Below are positions 24,755 through 33,521 of a DNA stretch of 47,844 nucleotides, in pieces. Made by a program: the position numbers and the translations under genes. Within the stretch, counting starts at the first letter, position 1. Every line of letters starts with the position of its first letter. This DNA is from Nocardia alni (lineage in GTDB: Bacteria; Actinomycetota; Actinomycetes; Mycobacteriales; Mycobacteriaceae). The notes under the pieces are model-generated. The model made no database searches and had not been told where the DNA came from. It saw only the letters and a list, made by a program, of their open reading frames with translations. Where the stretch lies: positions 1 to 47,844 of the forward strand of contig NZ_JAGPOX010000072.1 of NCBI RefSeq assembly GCF_019038435.1, in the 5' to 3' direction.

Positions 24755-25968
24755 CGCCCCGCCTGTTCCGCGACCCGCGCCGCGGCGCGATCCGCGCCGC
24801 GTGACACCGACACCATCCCGGTCAGTTGTTCGATCGACGCCGGTACATCCCAGTCGTCCCGGCGCAGTGTCGCGAGGGTGGTGGCGGGGACGACCACCAG
24901 GTCCGGCGCGCCGGTCTCCACGGCCTTCACCAGCAGCGCCCAGGCCGCGTCCCAGCGGGATTTCTCCGGCCGTGTGCGGACCGCCGCCACCACGCCGTCG
25001 AGTACCGCCTGGCGCAGATCCCCGCGATCGGGCAGGTCGGCGGCGGCCGGATCGGCGAGCAGTGCCTCCGGGTCGGGCAGGTCCATCCGGTCGATGCTGG
25101 TCAGCAATTCGAAGCCCGGACCGTCCCCGACCGTGCCGCGGACCAGCAGGGAAATCACATCCCGGGAGGAACCGGCCGCGGTGGCGAAGGCGATCAGTCG
25201 CAGTGTCATATCCCAGCTTCGCGGCGAGGGCCAGGCGCCGCCCCGGCGTGCTTCGCTGGCGGGCAGCTGATGCACGAGCTTGGGGCGGGCCGCGAGCAGC
25301 CCGCACACCGCGCGCCGCGCGAAAGACACCGCGCCCGAGAACTTTTCGGGGTCGAGCGCGGGCAGGGTCGCGCGCGGCCAGGTCCCGCCGAGACCGCGCA
25401 CGACCACATCGTGATCATGCGTCCACCGCAGGTGCACGAAACGGTTGGCCAGCGGCGGGCTCAGCTCCCAGCCGTCCGCCGCCGACGAGCGCGGATTGGC
25501 GGCGGCGACGATGCGCACACCGGCGGGTAGTTGCAGCGCGCCGATACGCCGTTCCAGGACCAGGCGCAGAAGAGCGGCCTGCACGGCGGGCGGCGCGGTC
25601 GACAGTTCATCCAGGAACAGCAATCCCCGACCGGCCCGCACGAGGCGTACCGCCCAGTCGGGCGGCGCCATCGGCACACCGTGCGCCGCGGGGTCGTCCC
25701 CGATGATGGGCAGACCCGAAAAGTCCGATGGCTCATGCACACTCGCGATCACGGTGGTCAGCGGAAGTTCCAGGGACTCGGCGAGCTGGGTCAGGGCCGC
25801 GGTCTTACCGATGCCCGGTTCACCCCACAGCAGCACCGGCAGATCGGCGGCCACGGCCAGTGTCAGAGCCTCCAGTTGGATATCGGGGCGGGGCTCGGTG
25901 GTCACCTCACCGAGCAGGGCCAGCAGATCACCTGCGATATCGAGTTGGGACGGAGCGTATGTGAGCAT
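24751..25968 (-). CDS. MoxR-type AAA ATPase
   Basis: A 405-residue AAA protein. Walker A is WGEPGIGKT (48-56), Walker B LLFLDEL (116-122), a sensor/arginine-finger region reads AAANPRSSAADG and SPPLANRF. The C-terminal 180 residues are helical and specific to this subgroup. MoxR ATPases remodel or activate partner proteins together with VWA-domain proteins. It lies second in a three-gene operon: 42 bases after the unknown protein gene (26011-27393) and overlapping the DUF2201 gene by four bases. The target is unknown. Confidence 0.92.
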   Translation of the reverse strand: MLTYAPSQLDIAGDLLALLGEVTTEPRPDIQLEALTLAVAADLPVLLWGEPGIGKTAALTQLAESLELPLTTVIASVHEPSDFSGLPIIGDDPAAHGVPMAPPDWAVRLVRAGRGLLFLDELSTAPPAVQAALLRLVLERRIGALQLPAGVRIVAAANPRSSAADGWELSPPLANRFVHLRWTHDHDVVVRGLGGTWPRATLPALDPEKFSGAVSFARRAVCGLLAARPKLVHQLPASEARRGGAWPSPRSWDMTLRLIAFATAAGSSRDVISLLVRGTVGDGPGFELLTSIDRMDLPDPEALLADPAAADLPDRGDLRQAVLDGVVAAVRTRPEKSRWDAAWALLVKAVETGAPDLVVVPATTLATLRRDDWDVPASIEQLTGMVSVSRGADRAAARVAEQAGR

Positions 25969-26010
25969 ATGTGAATCACCTTGGGGTTGAGAAGAATCGA
26001 GGAACCGGGG

Positions 26011-27393
26011 TCAGCGCGACATCGTGTGGCGCGGATGCGAGCGAGCACGGCGGCGGGTCGACCGATCGGGATACGGACCGGAGGTGGACACCCCGGCCCG
26101 GAACTGTCCGTAGGTGATGCGCCGCTGCGCGGCCGCCTCCAGTTCGTCTCGCAGCGCGCCATCGCGCAGCACCGCGTCGGGGCCGAGCAGGCCCTCGACC
26201 ACGGCCAGCGCGCCGGCGATATCGCCGTGGATCAACCGTTCATGAACGCCGCCAAGACAATCCGGGTGACGATGTGCCTGGTCGATCACCCGCAGGCAGG
26301 GCAGTGGAGTACCGCTCAACGCGACCAGCAGTTCCTCCCGCCGGATCTCGTCCGGGTCGTGATCCAGCGCCGTCAGCACCCCGTTCTGCAGGCCGATTCG
26401 GTGCTGCTCGCCCCGGCATTCCACCAGTCGCGACCGACCTGGCGGGTCCGCGACGCGCGATGTTCCGGCCAGAGAACGGTCCGGCACGAGCGCCGAGGCA
26501 ACCAGGGGATGCAACCGATCGGCGGTTATCGCACCGGCACGGATCAGCTCCAGATCGGGCGGTGTCCAGGTCGCCGCGTCCGGCAGAACCGGCAGCGCGC
26601 CACGGGGATACCGGTCCGCGATACGCAGCACCGGGTGATCGTCGCCGCGCGATGCCACCTGCACGATCACCCGTTGCCGAGCCCCGAACCGCACCATGAG
26701 CGGACCGGCCGGGAGCCCCTCGGCGCGCAGCAGAATCCCGGCCTCGGCCGCCCATCGATCGACGGCGCACCCCGGCGGCACATGCTCCGACAGCCGGGTG
26801 TCCGATACCCCGACATCTGCCAATTGCACGGCGCCGGAACGCATTCTCAGTTCATCTGCCCTGCGTACATCCCAGAGATGGCGGTGCAGATCGAAGCGGA
26901 AACGCGCATTGGGGCGAGGATGCGGATGCAGACCGATACCGACACCGGGGCGGGATTCGTCCCACAGCGCGAGACCGATCCGCTGACCGGCATCCGCCCA
27001 AGCCGGCGCGGTCCGGATCACGAGGTGCACTGAACCCGTTCCACTGCAACATCTTCCGGGTCCCGCAGGGCCGTATCGCGCCAGCGTCGTCGTCAGCCCC
27101 GGGCGCAGTAACCCGTCGGGAGCAATCCTGGGCATATGCCAGCGCAGCAGATCAGGGGCCAGATGCCGTAGATCTGTCCGCACGCGGCGGGCGAGTTCCC
27201 GGCCGTGCGTACGCGCCAGCGAAGGCAAATCAATGTCGACCTCGAAACCCGCTGCGGCACATGCCCCGACCCAGTCCCCGGCGCAGCGCCGGGCAGTCGC
27301 GGTTTCGATCATGGACGGCGGCACGGCGAACTCGCGCACGCGCAGCCAGAGGGAAATTCGGGAAGCGTCCCCGTTCACGGTCGGTGGGTGCAT
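26011..27393 (-). CDS. Uncharacterised actinobacterial protein, first gene of the MoxR/DUF2201 operon
   Basis: A 460-residue protein I cannot name. It begins with a beta-rich stretch (SRISLWLRVREFAVPPSMIE), then ATARRCAGDWVGACAAAGFE and RHLAPDLLRWHMPR, which recur in similar proteins encoded beside MoxR/DUF2201 pairs in other actinobacteria (from memory). A second GDIAGALAVVEGLLGP segment near the C-terminus echoes GDWVGACAAAGF, hinting at an internal duplication. There is no signal peptide and no membrane segment; the last 25 residues are basic. An ATG at 27393 with AGGTGA six bases upstream is preferred to the GTG at 27399. It may be the substrate or adaptor of the ATPase; this is inference from the operon only. 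Confidence 0.8.
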   Translation of the reverse strand: MHPPTVNGDASRISLWLRVREFAVPPSMIETATARRCAGDWVGACAAAGFEVDIDLPSLARTHGRELARRVRTDLRHLAPDLLRWHMPRIAPDGLLRPGLTTTLARYGPAGPGRCCSGTGSVHLVIRTAPAWADAGQRIGLALWDESRPGVGIGLHPHPRPNARFRFDLHRHLWDVRRADELRMRSGAVQLADVGVSDTRLSEHVPPGCAVDRWAAEAGILLRAEGLPAGPLMVRFGARQRVIVQVASRGDDHPVLRIADRYPRGALPVLPDAATWTPPDLELIRAGAITADRLHPLVASALVPDRSLAGTSRVADPPGRSRLVECRGEQHRIGLQNGVLTALDHDPDEIRREELLVALSGTPLPCLRVIDQAHRHPDCLGGVHERLIHGDIAGALAVVEGLLGPDAVLRDGALRDELEAAAQRRITYGQFRAGVSTSGPYPDRSTRRRARSHPRHTMSR

Positions 27394-27666
27394 CAGCACT
27401 CACCTGTTGTGAATGGGACCCCCGATCTTTGATCAGAGTGAGTCATCATCGTGCCCATGCTATCGCCCGTGCGCGATCCGAGCCAGCGGCGGGGATGGGA
27501 GGCAGTGGCGTCGACGTGGCGAGTCTGCTCGACATAGAGGAATCGTCTATGGCGTCCACTGCTATTTCGTCTTTGCCTCCGGTTATTTTCCGCACATATC
27601 GTGAAGCAGCTCGACCGCGATTTCTGGAAAAGATTCGCGAATTCGCATTTCGAAAGGACCAGTGGC

Positions 27667-28440
27667 ATGACGACAATCGAGAACGACTCGGGAACGCGGG
27701 ACCTCGCGGGAAAACGGGCCCTTGTCACGGGTGGTTCGCGCGGAATCGGAGCGGCCGTGGTGCGTCAATTGCTGGACGCGGGCGCCGACGTACTCGCGAG
27801 CGCGAGGTCGGCCACGAACACGGTTCCGGAGGGGGCCGCCTTCGTACCGGCCGACGTGCGAACGCGGGCCGGAGCGGAGGCGCTCGCCGCGGCAGCGCAG
27901 AAGATGCTCGGCGGGGTGGACATCGTGGTCCACAACGCGGGCGGGGCACGGCCCTACCGGGGCAGCTCGGATATCCCCGACGAGGAGTGGCAGGAGTCGC
28001 TCGATCTCAATTATCTGGCCTCGGTGCGACTCGACTCGCTGCTGACTCCGGGTATGCGGGAACGACATTCGGGGACGATCGTGCACATCTCCTCGGCTGC
28101 GGTCCCCGTCCCGGTGGGGCCGTTCCTGCACTACACGGCGGCGAAGGCGGCGCTGGAGAACTACAGCCGGGGACTGGCCGGTGAGCTGGCCCCCTTCGGG
28201 ATCCGGGTCAACGTAGTGACTCCCGGCAGAACCGCCACCCCCGGAGGCGAGCAGACGCGAGAGCAGTGGGCGCGGCTGGAGGACTCGGCGGGTCAGGGCG
28301 CCACCACGGTGCCGCCGCTGGGGCGCGACGGCCGGCCCGACGATATCGCGCACGCGGTATCGTTCCTCGTTTCCGAACAGGCGAGCTGGCTGACCGGAAG
28401 CAATATCGTCGTGGACGGCGGCGAATTCCCTCGGGGCTGA
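27667..28440 (+). CDS. SDR-family oxidoreductase
   Basis: A 257-residue classical short-chain dehydrogenase. NAD(P) binding: TGGSRGIG (21-28); HNAG at 89-92; catalytic Ser142 or 143 (VHISSAAV), Tyr156 and Lys160 (YTAAK); the C-terminal GSNIVVDGGEFP is characteristic. Bulk similarity is to 'SDR family oxidoreductase' enzymes of uncertain substrate. The ATG at 27667 has AAAGGA ten bases upstream. It is convergent with a LysR gene 14 bases away, which may regulate it although the two do not share a promoter. The gap 27394-27666 contains no gene that I can support. Confidence 0.92.
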   Translation: MTTIENDSGTRDLAGKRALVTGGSRGIGAAVVRQLLDAGADVLASARSATNTVPEGAAFVPADVRTRAGAEALAAAAQKMLGGVDIVVHNAGGARPYRGSSDIPDEEWQESLDLNYLASVRLDSLLTPGMRERHSGTIVHISSAAVPVPVGPFLHYTAAKAALENYSRGLAGELAPFGIRVNVVTPGRTATPGGEQTREQWARLEDSAGQGATTVPPLGRDGRPDDIAHAVSFLVSEQASWLTGSNIVVDGGEFPRG

Positions 28441-28454
28441 CGGAATATCAGCCG

Positions 28455-29357
28455 TCAGGGCGCCGGTGAAAAGTAGTCGGATTTATGCCAGGTCTCTTGT
28501 CGCAGGAGTTCCAGCAGAGCCGTCTCGGCCGGACCCGCACCGCGCCTGAGCGCGACGAGAACGGGCTGGGATACGACCGGAAATACCGGGCGCGCCAGGT
28601 GTTCGCACCCCGGGGGCACCGCGGAGGCCGGAACGAGCGTCACTCCCAGCCCGTCGGCGGCCCAGCGCACGGCCGTCGCCGTCTGGGAGACGCGGGCGAC
28701 CGTGGCCGGGGTCAGTTCGTTGTCCCGCAGCACATCACGCAGCAGACCGTCGAGCGCGCTGTCGCGGTCGAATCGCACCCACGGCTCCCCCGCGAGTTCG
28801 CGCAGTTCGACCCGATCCGCGGCGAGCAACCGATGCCCGGCTCCCAGCACCACGACGAACTCCTCGTCGCCCATGTGGTGGACGTCGACGGCGCCCTCCC
28901 CCTCGCAGGGCGCGGCCCGCAGCACGACGTCCAGTGCTCCCTGTCGCCCCAACCGCTCCAGCTCGGCCGGATTCGGCTCCTCGAAGACAGTCACCTCCAA
29001 CCGGGGAAAGCGGCGACGCAGAGCGCTCAACGCCCTCGGCAATTGTCGTGTCCCCAGGCCCATTTGCGCCATCACGACGAGCTCGCCCGCCAGCTCGTCG
29101 GCACCGGCCCGTGCCGTCGCCCGAGCCCGCCGGGACGCGCTGACCGCGACCTGCGCCTCCCGCAGGAACGCACGGCCGACCACGGTCGGCACGAGTCCGG
29201 TCGGCGTGCGGGCGAACAGGGTCACACCCAGTTCCCGCTCCAGGGCCCGGATCTGCTGGGACATCGACGGTTGAGCGATGCGCAGCAACTCGGCCGCCGC
29301 GGTCACCGAGCCCTGCTCGGCGACGGCCAGCGCGTACTCGTACTGACGAAGGCTCAT
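28455..29357 (-). CDS. LysR-family transcriptional regulator
   Basis: A 300-residue LysR protein. The winged HTH is at about residues 1-60 (MSLRQYEYALAVAEQGSVTA, AAELLRIAQPSMSQQIRALE). The effector domain begins with GELVVMAQMGLGTRQLPRAL. The ATG at 29357 begins the conserved HTH, and GGAGG stands 12 bases ahead, a little far; longer frames add a basic tail with no homology. The promoter region is shared with the divergent conservon II (204-220 bases), where a perfect 17-base palindrome lies. LysR proteins often act on a divergent neighbour. Confidence 0.92.
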   Translation of the reverse strand: MSLRQYEYALAVAEQGSVTAAAELLRIAQPSMSQQIRALERELGVTLFARTPTGLVPTVVGRAFLREAQVAVSASRRARATARAGADELAGELVVMAQMGLGTRQLPRALSALRRRFPRLEVTVFEEPNPAELERLGRQGALDVVLRAAPCEGEGAVDVHHMGDEEFVVVLGAGHRLLAADRVELRELAGEPWVRFDRDSALDGLLRDVLRDNELTPATVARVSQTATAVRWAADGLGVTLVPASAVPPGCEHLARPVFPVVSQPVLVALRRGAGPAETALLELLRQETWHKSDYFSPAP

Positions 29358-29538
29358 CTTCTTGCGTGTCCTCCTGCGATGGACCGCGGCCCACCCCATG
29401 GTGATCGCCGTGACGGTACGTGTCACAACGCGGACGGTCGCGCGTTTACTCCATGGATAGACCCACTTGCGGTGTTCGCCTGCGGCCGGGACGATGTCAT
29501 ATCACGGACCGGTCGGAACTCATCTGTCTAGAGTCCAA

Positions 29539-29555
29539 AGAGAATAATATTCTCT
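29539..29555. promoter_or_regulatory. Perfect 17-base palindrome in the LysR / conservon II intergenic region
   Basis: AGAGAATAATATTCTCT is a perfect 8-bp inverted repeat around one base. TATAAC (29555-29560) and TATATT (29568-29573) follow; the latter ends six bases before the GTG at 29580. The site is placed to control the conservon II promoter, by the divergent LysR protein or another regulator. Confidence 0.6.
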
Positions 29556-29579
29556 ATAACTGTGCGGTATATTGTCGCA

Positions 29580-32021
29580 GTGCTGCCAGCCATATTCTCC
29601 AGAGTCCGCATTCGGATTCTCGCAATAGCACTCATCCCCAGCCTGGTTCTGCTGGTCATCGGTGTCGTCCTGACCGTGGGCCTGGTGCATCAGAGCCGGG
29701 AAGCCAGGTCCTTCGCAAACACCCTGCGTATCAACGTGGAACCCGCCCGAGAGCTGATACTCGCCGCCGAGCAGGAACGCCTCCTGTCGTTGTGGCAGCT
29801 CGCGGGCCAGAACGCCGACCCCGGCGCCTTGGCCGCGGCGCGCGGTCGATTCGACAAGGCGCTCGCCGGAATCGAGCCGGTCGAGGTCGGCTTCGCTCGA
29901 TCCAACGGCGGCTCGGTGACGAGCACGCTGGCGGTTTTCGACCAGCTCAAGACCCAGCTGCCACTGTTGCGCGGCGCCATCGACAGCGGCAGGGTGCCGG
30001 TCACCGACGCGTACAACTTCTACAGCGGGCTGCTCGAGGGAATCGATAAGGGCACCTTCACGATCGAGAAGGACGCACCGGACATCACCTCGGCGCTACA
30101 GCTCACCCGCGCCTCCGACCTGCTGAGCTGCGTCGAGGCCATGGCACGCTCGATCTCACTCACGGCGCTGGCCGTCGGCGACACCAACCTGTCACCGGCG
30201 CTCTTCATCGATTACCGCAACCAGGTCGGCTGGTATCACACCCAGATCAACAAGGTCGAGGCCGGCGACCTCGAGGTCGACCCGGCCACCCAGAGCCAAA
30301 TCAAGACCATGGTCTCCTCACCGCAGTGGCAACGCGTCACCGCCATGGAGGACGCGATCCTGCGCCCGGTGGTGACCAAATCCGGCAGCGCGCCGATACT
30401 GCCGATGAACCTGGCCGACTGGCGCCAGTTCGCCGAGAACGCCGAGGGCCAGATGATCGCGCTCTGGGCCGCTCAGAACGACAAGGCGCAGCAGCAGGCC
30501 ACCGACTCCGGCGACCAGCACGCCCGCAACTCGCTGCTGGCCGGTGTCGGCACCAGCGCCATCGCGATCATCGCCTTCCTGCTGTCGCTGCTGCTGGCCA
30601 ACCAGATCATCCGCCGGCTCGAACGCCTGCGCACCGAGACCCTCGCCCTGGCGGAGGTCGGGCTGCCCGAAACCATGCGCAAGCTCGGCGCGGGCGAGCC
30701 GATCGATCCGGAGACCGAGTCCGCCCGGCTCGACTTCGGCAGCGATGAAATCGGTTCCGTGGCCAACGCGTTCAACCGTGCTCATGCCGCGGCCGTGGGC
30801 GCCGCGATCACCGAGGCGCGCACCCGGGAGGGCGTACGGGCGGTCTTCCTCAATATCGCGCATCGCAGCCAGGTCGTGGTGCACCGCATCCTGGAGGTGC
30901 TCGACGAGGCCGAACGCAAACAGGAGGACCCGGCACTGTTGGAAACCTTCTTCCGGCTCGACCACCTGGCGACCCGGGAACGTCGTAATGCCGAGAATCT
31001 GACCATCCTGGGTGGCGGCCGGCCCGGCCGCAAATGGCGGCGGCCGGTGCCGCTGATCGAACTGGTCCGCGGCACCGTGTCCGAGACGCTCGACTACGCC
31101 CGAGTGCAGACCGGACAGTTACCGCAGGTCTACATCGTCGGCACCGCCGTCGCCGACCTCGTCCACCTGCTGGCCGAGCTCGTCGACAACGCCATCCGCT
31201 TCTCCCCCGCACAGTCCCGGGTCGACGTGTCCGCCGGCCTGGTCGGCAAGGGCGTCGCGATCGAGATCAGCGACCAGGGCATAGGTATGGCGCCCGAGGA
31301 GCTGGAGCGAGCCAATGCCATGCTGTCCGATCCGCCGGACTTCGGCATCGCGGCGCTGCAGGCCGACTCCCGGCTGGGCCTGTTCGTGGTCGCCCGGCTG
31401 GGCTCCCAGCACGCCATCTCGGTCCGGCTGTCCGAATCCAATTACGGCGGCATCCGTGCGATCGTGCTGGTACCCACCGCACTGATCACCACCGAGTCGG
31501 CGGCCGTCGAGCGGCTGCCCTCGTATCTGATCGGGCACCGGGCCGATCCGCCCGCCCCGGCCGAGATCGCCGCGGCGCACAGCAACAACAACCACGACAT
31601 GCCCGCTCCGCAGCTCGAATCGCCCCCGATCGCCACCATGTCACCGCCCGTGCCCGCGCGGCGCCCCGAGTGGGCGCCCGAGACGAACTGGGACGAACCA
31701 CCCGAACCCCCTGCGCCACGCATGCCGCCACCACATCAACCCGCGCCGGCCCGGCCCGCGCTGCCCAGACGTCGACGCCAGGCCAGCCTGGCACCGGAAC
31801 TGACGCAGCCCCCGGCCGCCACGTCCCCCGAAAGCTCCTCCGACGATCACCGCCCACGCCGTGCTCGCTCCGCCGAGCAGGCCCGAGATCTCATATCCAG
31901 CATCGAGAACGGCACCCGCCAGGGGCGCCGCGCGACCCGCGACCAATACCCACCGACCCAACCGTCGGCCTATCGCTCCGACGATGAGGAAAGCAACAGT
32001 GACCGCTACCCCCGCAAGTGA
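29580..32021 (+). CDS. Conservon sensor histidine kinase-like protein (CvnA-type), conservon II
   Basis: About 813 residues. Membrane segment 1 is at about 11-34 (ILAIALIPSLVLLVIGVVLT), followed by a NIT-type sensor region, then membrane segment 2 (AIAIIAFLLSLLLANQII) and HAMP-like linker. The kinase core has HLATRERRNAENLTILGG, N box ELVDNAIRFS, DQGIGM and DSRLGLFVV. The C-terminal 170 residues are Pro-rich and disordered. It is a clear paralogue of the conservon I kinase. The GTG at 29580 is preferred to that at 29562 because it aligns with the paralogue's N-terminus and TATATT ends six bases before it. The stop overlaps the roadblock gene by 23 bases. Confidence 0.9.
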   Translation: MLPAIFSRVRIRILAIALIPSLVLLVIGVVLTVGLVHQSREARSFANTLRINVEPARELILAAEQERLLSLWQLAGQNADPGALAAARGRFDKALAGIEPVEVGFARSNGGSVTSTLAVFDQLKTQLPLLRGAIDSGRVPVTDAYNFYSGLLEGIDKGTFTIEKDAPDITSALQLTRASDLLSCVEAMARSISLTALAVGDTNLSPALFIDYRNQVGWYHTQINKVEAGDLEVDPATQSQIKTMVSSPQWQRVTAMEDAILRPVVTKSGSAPILPMNLADWRQFAENAEGQMIALWAAQNDKAQQQATDSGDQHARNSLLAGVGTSAIAIIAFLLSLLLANQIIRRLERLRTETLALAEVGLPETMRKLGAGEPIDPETESARLDFGSDEIGSVANAFNRAHAAAVGAAITEARTREGVRAVFLNIAHRSQVVVHRILEVLDEAERKQEDPALLETFFRLDHLATRERRNAENLTILGGGRPGRKWRRPVPLIELVRGTVSETLDYARVQTGQLPQVYIVGTAVADLVHLLAELVDNAIRFSPAQSRVDVSAGLVGKGVAIEISDQGIGMAPEELERANAMLSDPPDFGIAALQADSRLGLFVVARLGSQHAISVRLSESNYGGIRAIVLVPTALITTESAAVERLPSYLIGHRADPPAPAEIAAAHSNNNHDMPAPQLESPPIATMSPPVPARRPEWAPETNWDEPPEPPAPRMPPPHQPAPARPALPRRRRQASLAPELTQPPAATSPESSSDDHRPRRARSAEQARDLISSIENGTRQGRRATRDQYPPTQPSAYRSDDEESNSDRYPRK

Positions 32022-32424
32022 ATTGAATTGGCTGGTCGACGATCTCGTCGAGCGACTGGCCGGTGTCGGCTACGCGGTGGTGCACTCCACCGATGGGCTG
32101 GTACTGGGCCGGTCCACGACCATGACCCGAGAGGACGCCGAGCACTTCGCCGCCATGTCCGCCACGCTCTACGGGCTGGCCCGCAGCGCCGGAGGACGAT
32201 TCGGCGGCGGCGCCGTACGCCAAGCGGTGATCGAACTGGATCGTGCCGTGCTGTTCGTCACCGCCGCCGGTGAAAACGCCTGTCTGGCAGTACAGGCCGG
32301 AGACGAGGCCAATCTCGGCATGGTCGCCTACGAGATGAATCTGACCGTGCAGCGCGTCGGCGACTATGTCTCGACGGCACCCAGGCACAGTCATACCGAA
32401 CCGGCCGCCCGCCGAATGCCATGA
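31999..32424 (+). CDS. Roadblock/LC7 domain protein (conservon B component), conservon II
   Basis: A 141-residue roadblock/LC7 protein (ELNWLVDDLVERLAGVGYAV, HSTDGLVLGRSTTM, REDAEHFAAMSAT). It is nearly collinear with the conservon I copy. The GTG at 31999 is chosen because GAGGAAA lies a few bases upstream and the paralogue starts at the same place. It overlaps the kinase gene by 23 bases and the DUF742 gene by four, so all four conservon II genes are translationally linked. CvnB-type proteins regulate the GTPase encoded last in the set. Confidence 0.9.
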   Translation: MTATPASELNWLVDDLVERLAGVGYAVVHSTDGLVLGRSTTMTREDAEHFAAMSATLYGLARSAGGRFGGGAVRQAVIELDRAVLFVTAAGENACLAVQAGDEANLGMVAYEMNLTVQRVGDYVSTAPRHSHTEPAARRMP

Positions 32425-32891
32425 CCGGCAACTGGTTCGACGACGACAAGGCCAACGGACCGGCGGGGCACGGCCGTCATCACCTCGGTGACTCGGAGTT
32501 CCATCTCGGCGGTTACGACAACAGCGAAGACCTGGACGACTGGTACGTGGACGACGGACCGATGGTGCGCCCGTACACGCTCACCCGTGGCCGCACCGTC
32601 GGCGCCGGGCACGACCTGGACATGCTGACAGTCGTCGCGCTGGCCAAACCCGCACCACGACTGCGGCGCTCGGACCCGGAGTATCACGAGATACTCCGCA
32701 TGTGCCAGACCGCCCAGTCGATCGCGGAAGTCGCTGCCACCCTGCGACGTCCGCTGGCTGTAACCAAGATCCTGATCGGTGACCTCATCAGCGAGGGCCA
32801 CCTGATCTTCCGCGACCCGGTGCAGCAGCAATCGGGGCAACACGACGTGAGACTATTGCGAGCGGTACTCGATGGCATTCGAAGACTATGA
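32421..32891 (+). CDS. DUF742 protein (conservon C component), conservon II
   Basis: A 156-residue DUF742 protein. It has an acidic, Gly/His-rich N-terminal extension of about 40 residues absent from the conservon I copy, then DDGPMVRPYTLTRGRT, LDMLTVVALAK, a winged-helix-like segment (EYHEILRMCQTAQSIAEVAA), TKILIGDLISEGHLIFRDP and LLRAVLDGIRRL. It overlaps the roadblock gene by four bases and the GTPase gene by 20. Its role is as described for CvnC proteins: a soluble adaptor between kinase and GTPase. Confidence 0.92.
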   Translation: MTGNWFDDDKANGPAGHGRHHLGDSEFHLGGYDNSEDLDDWYVDDGPMVRPYTLTRGRTVGAGHDLDMLTVVALAKPAPRLRRSDPEYHEILRMCQTAQSIAEVAATLRRPLAVTKILIGDLISEGHLIFRDPVQQQSGQHDVRLLRAVLDGIRRL

Positions 32892-33468
32892 TCCCAACGC
32901 CGGGTCCGACCTGGCCACCTCGGTCAAGATCCTCATCTCCGGCGGCTTCGGCGTCGGCAAGACCACGATGGTCGCCTCCATCAGCGAGATCACCCCGCTG
33001 CGCACGGAGGAACTGATCAGCGAAAGATCCGTCGGCGTCGACGATCTCGCGGGCGTCGAAGAAAAGACCACCACCACGGTGGCGCTGGACTTCGGCCGCA
33101 TCACCATCGACCAATCCCTGGTGCTGTATCTGTTCGGCACGCCCGGTCAGGACCGATTCTGGTTCCTGTGGGACGAATTGGCCCGCGGCGCACTGGGCGC
33201 GGTCGTCCTGGTTGACACCCGGCGGCTGGAAATCGCTTTCGCGGCAATAGATTTCTTCGAAAGTCGAGGCATCACGTTCACCGTGGCGGTGAACTGCTTC
33301 GAGCGAGCGCCGCTCTACACCGATGTCGAGGTGCGCGACGCACTGGATCTGGACGACCGCACCCCGATCGTCTTCTGCGATGCTCGGGACCGAAACTCCT
33401 GCAAGGCAGTGCTTCTCACCCTGATGGAACACCTCATCGCCCGGGCCAGCCCGGCCGCACCGGCCTGA
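32872..33468 (+). CDS. Ras-like small GTPase (conservon D component), conservon II
   Basis: A 198-residue MglA-like P-loop protein, annotated in many genomes as 'ATP/GTP-binding protein'. P loop GGFGVGKTT (24-32), switch region EEKTTTTVALDFG, GTPGQDRF (89-96, the DxxG-like element with Gln at the Ras Gln61 position), and the base-recognition region AVNCFE (NxxD replaced by NCFE). A CvnD protein cycles between GDP and GTP forms and associates with CvnA-C at the membrane. It is the only such GTPase in the window and could serve conservon I and the roadblock triad too. Confidence 0.93.
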   Translation: MAFEDYDPNAGSDLATSVKILISGGFGVGKTTMVASISEITPLRTEELISERSVGVDDLAGVEEKTTTTVALDFGRITIDQSLVLYLFGTPGQDRFWFLWDELARGALGAVVLVDTRRLEIAFAAIDFFESRGITFTVAVNCFERAPLYTDVEVRDALDLDDRTPIVFCDARDRNSCKAVLLTLMEHLIARASPAAPA

Positions 33469-33469
33469 T

Positions 33470-33498
33470 GGGACCTCGACCCCGCAGTCCGAGGTCCC
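33470..33498. terminator. Hairpin between convergent conservon II and lipase genes
   Basis: GGGACCTCG (33470-33478) and CGAGGTCCC (33490-33498) make a perfect 9-bp stem with an 11-base loop immediately after the GTPase stop. No T run follows, so it is a probable but not classic terminator. Confidence 0.6.
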
Positions 33499-33521
33499 AG
33501 CGGGCCGGCGAAGGATCGAGG

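Noticed and set aside
24801..25706. 301-codon plus-strand frame opposite the MoxR gene
   Set aside because: Arg/Pro-rich antisense frame; the minus strand has Walker A and B motifs in the right places.
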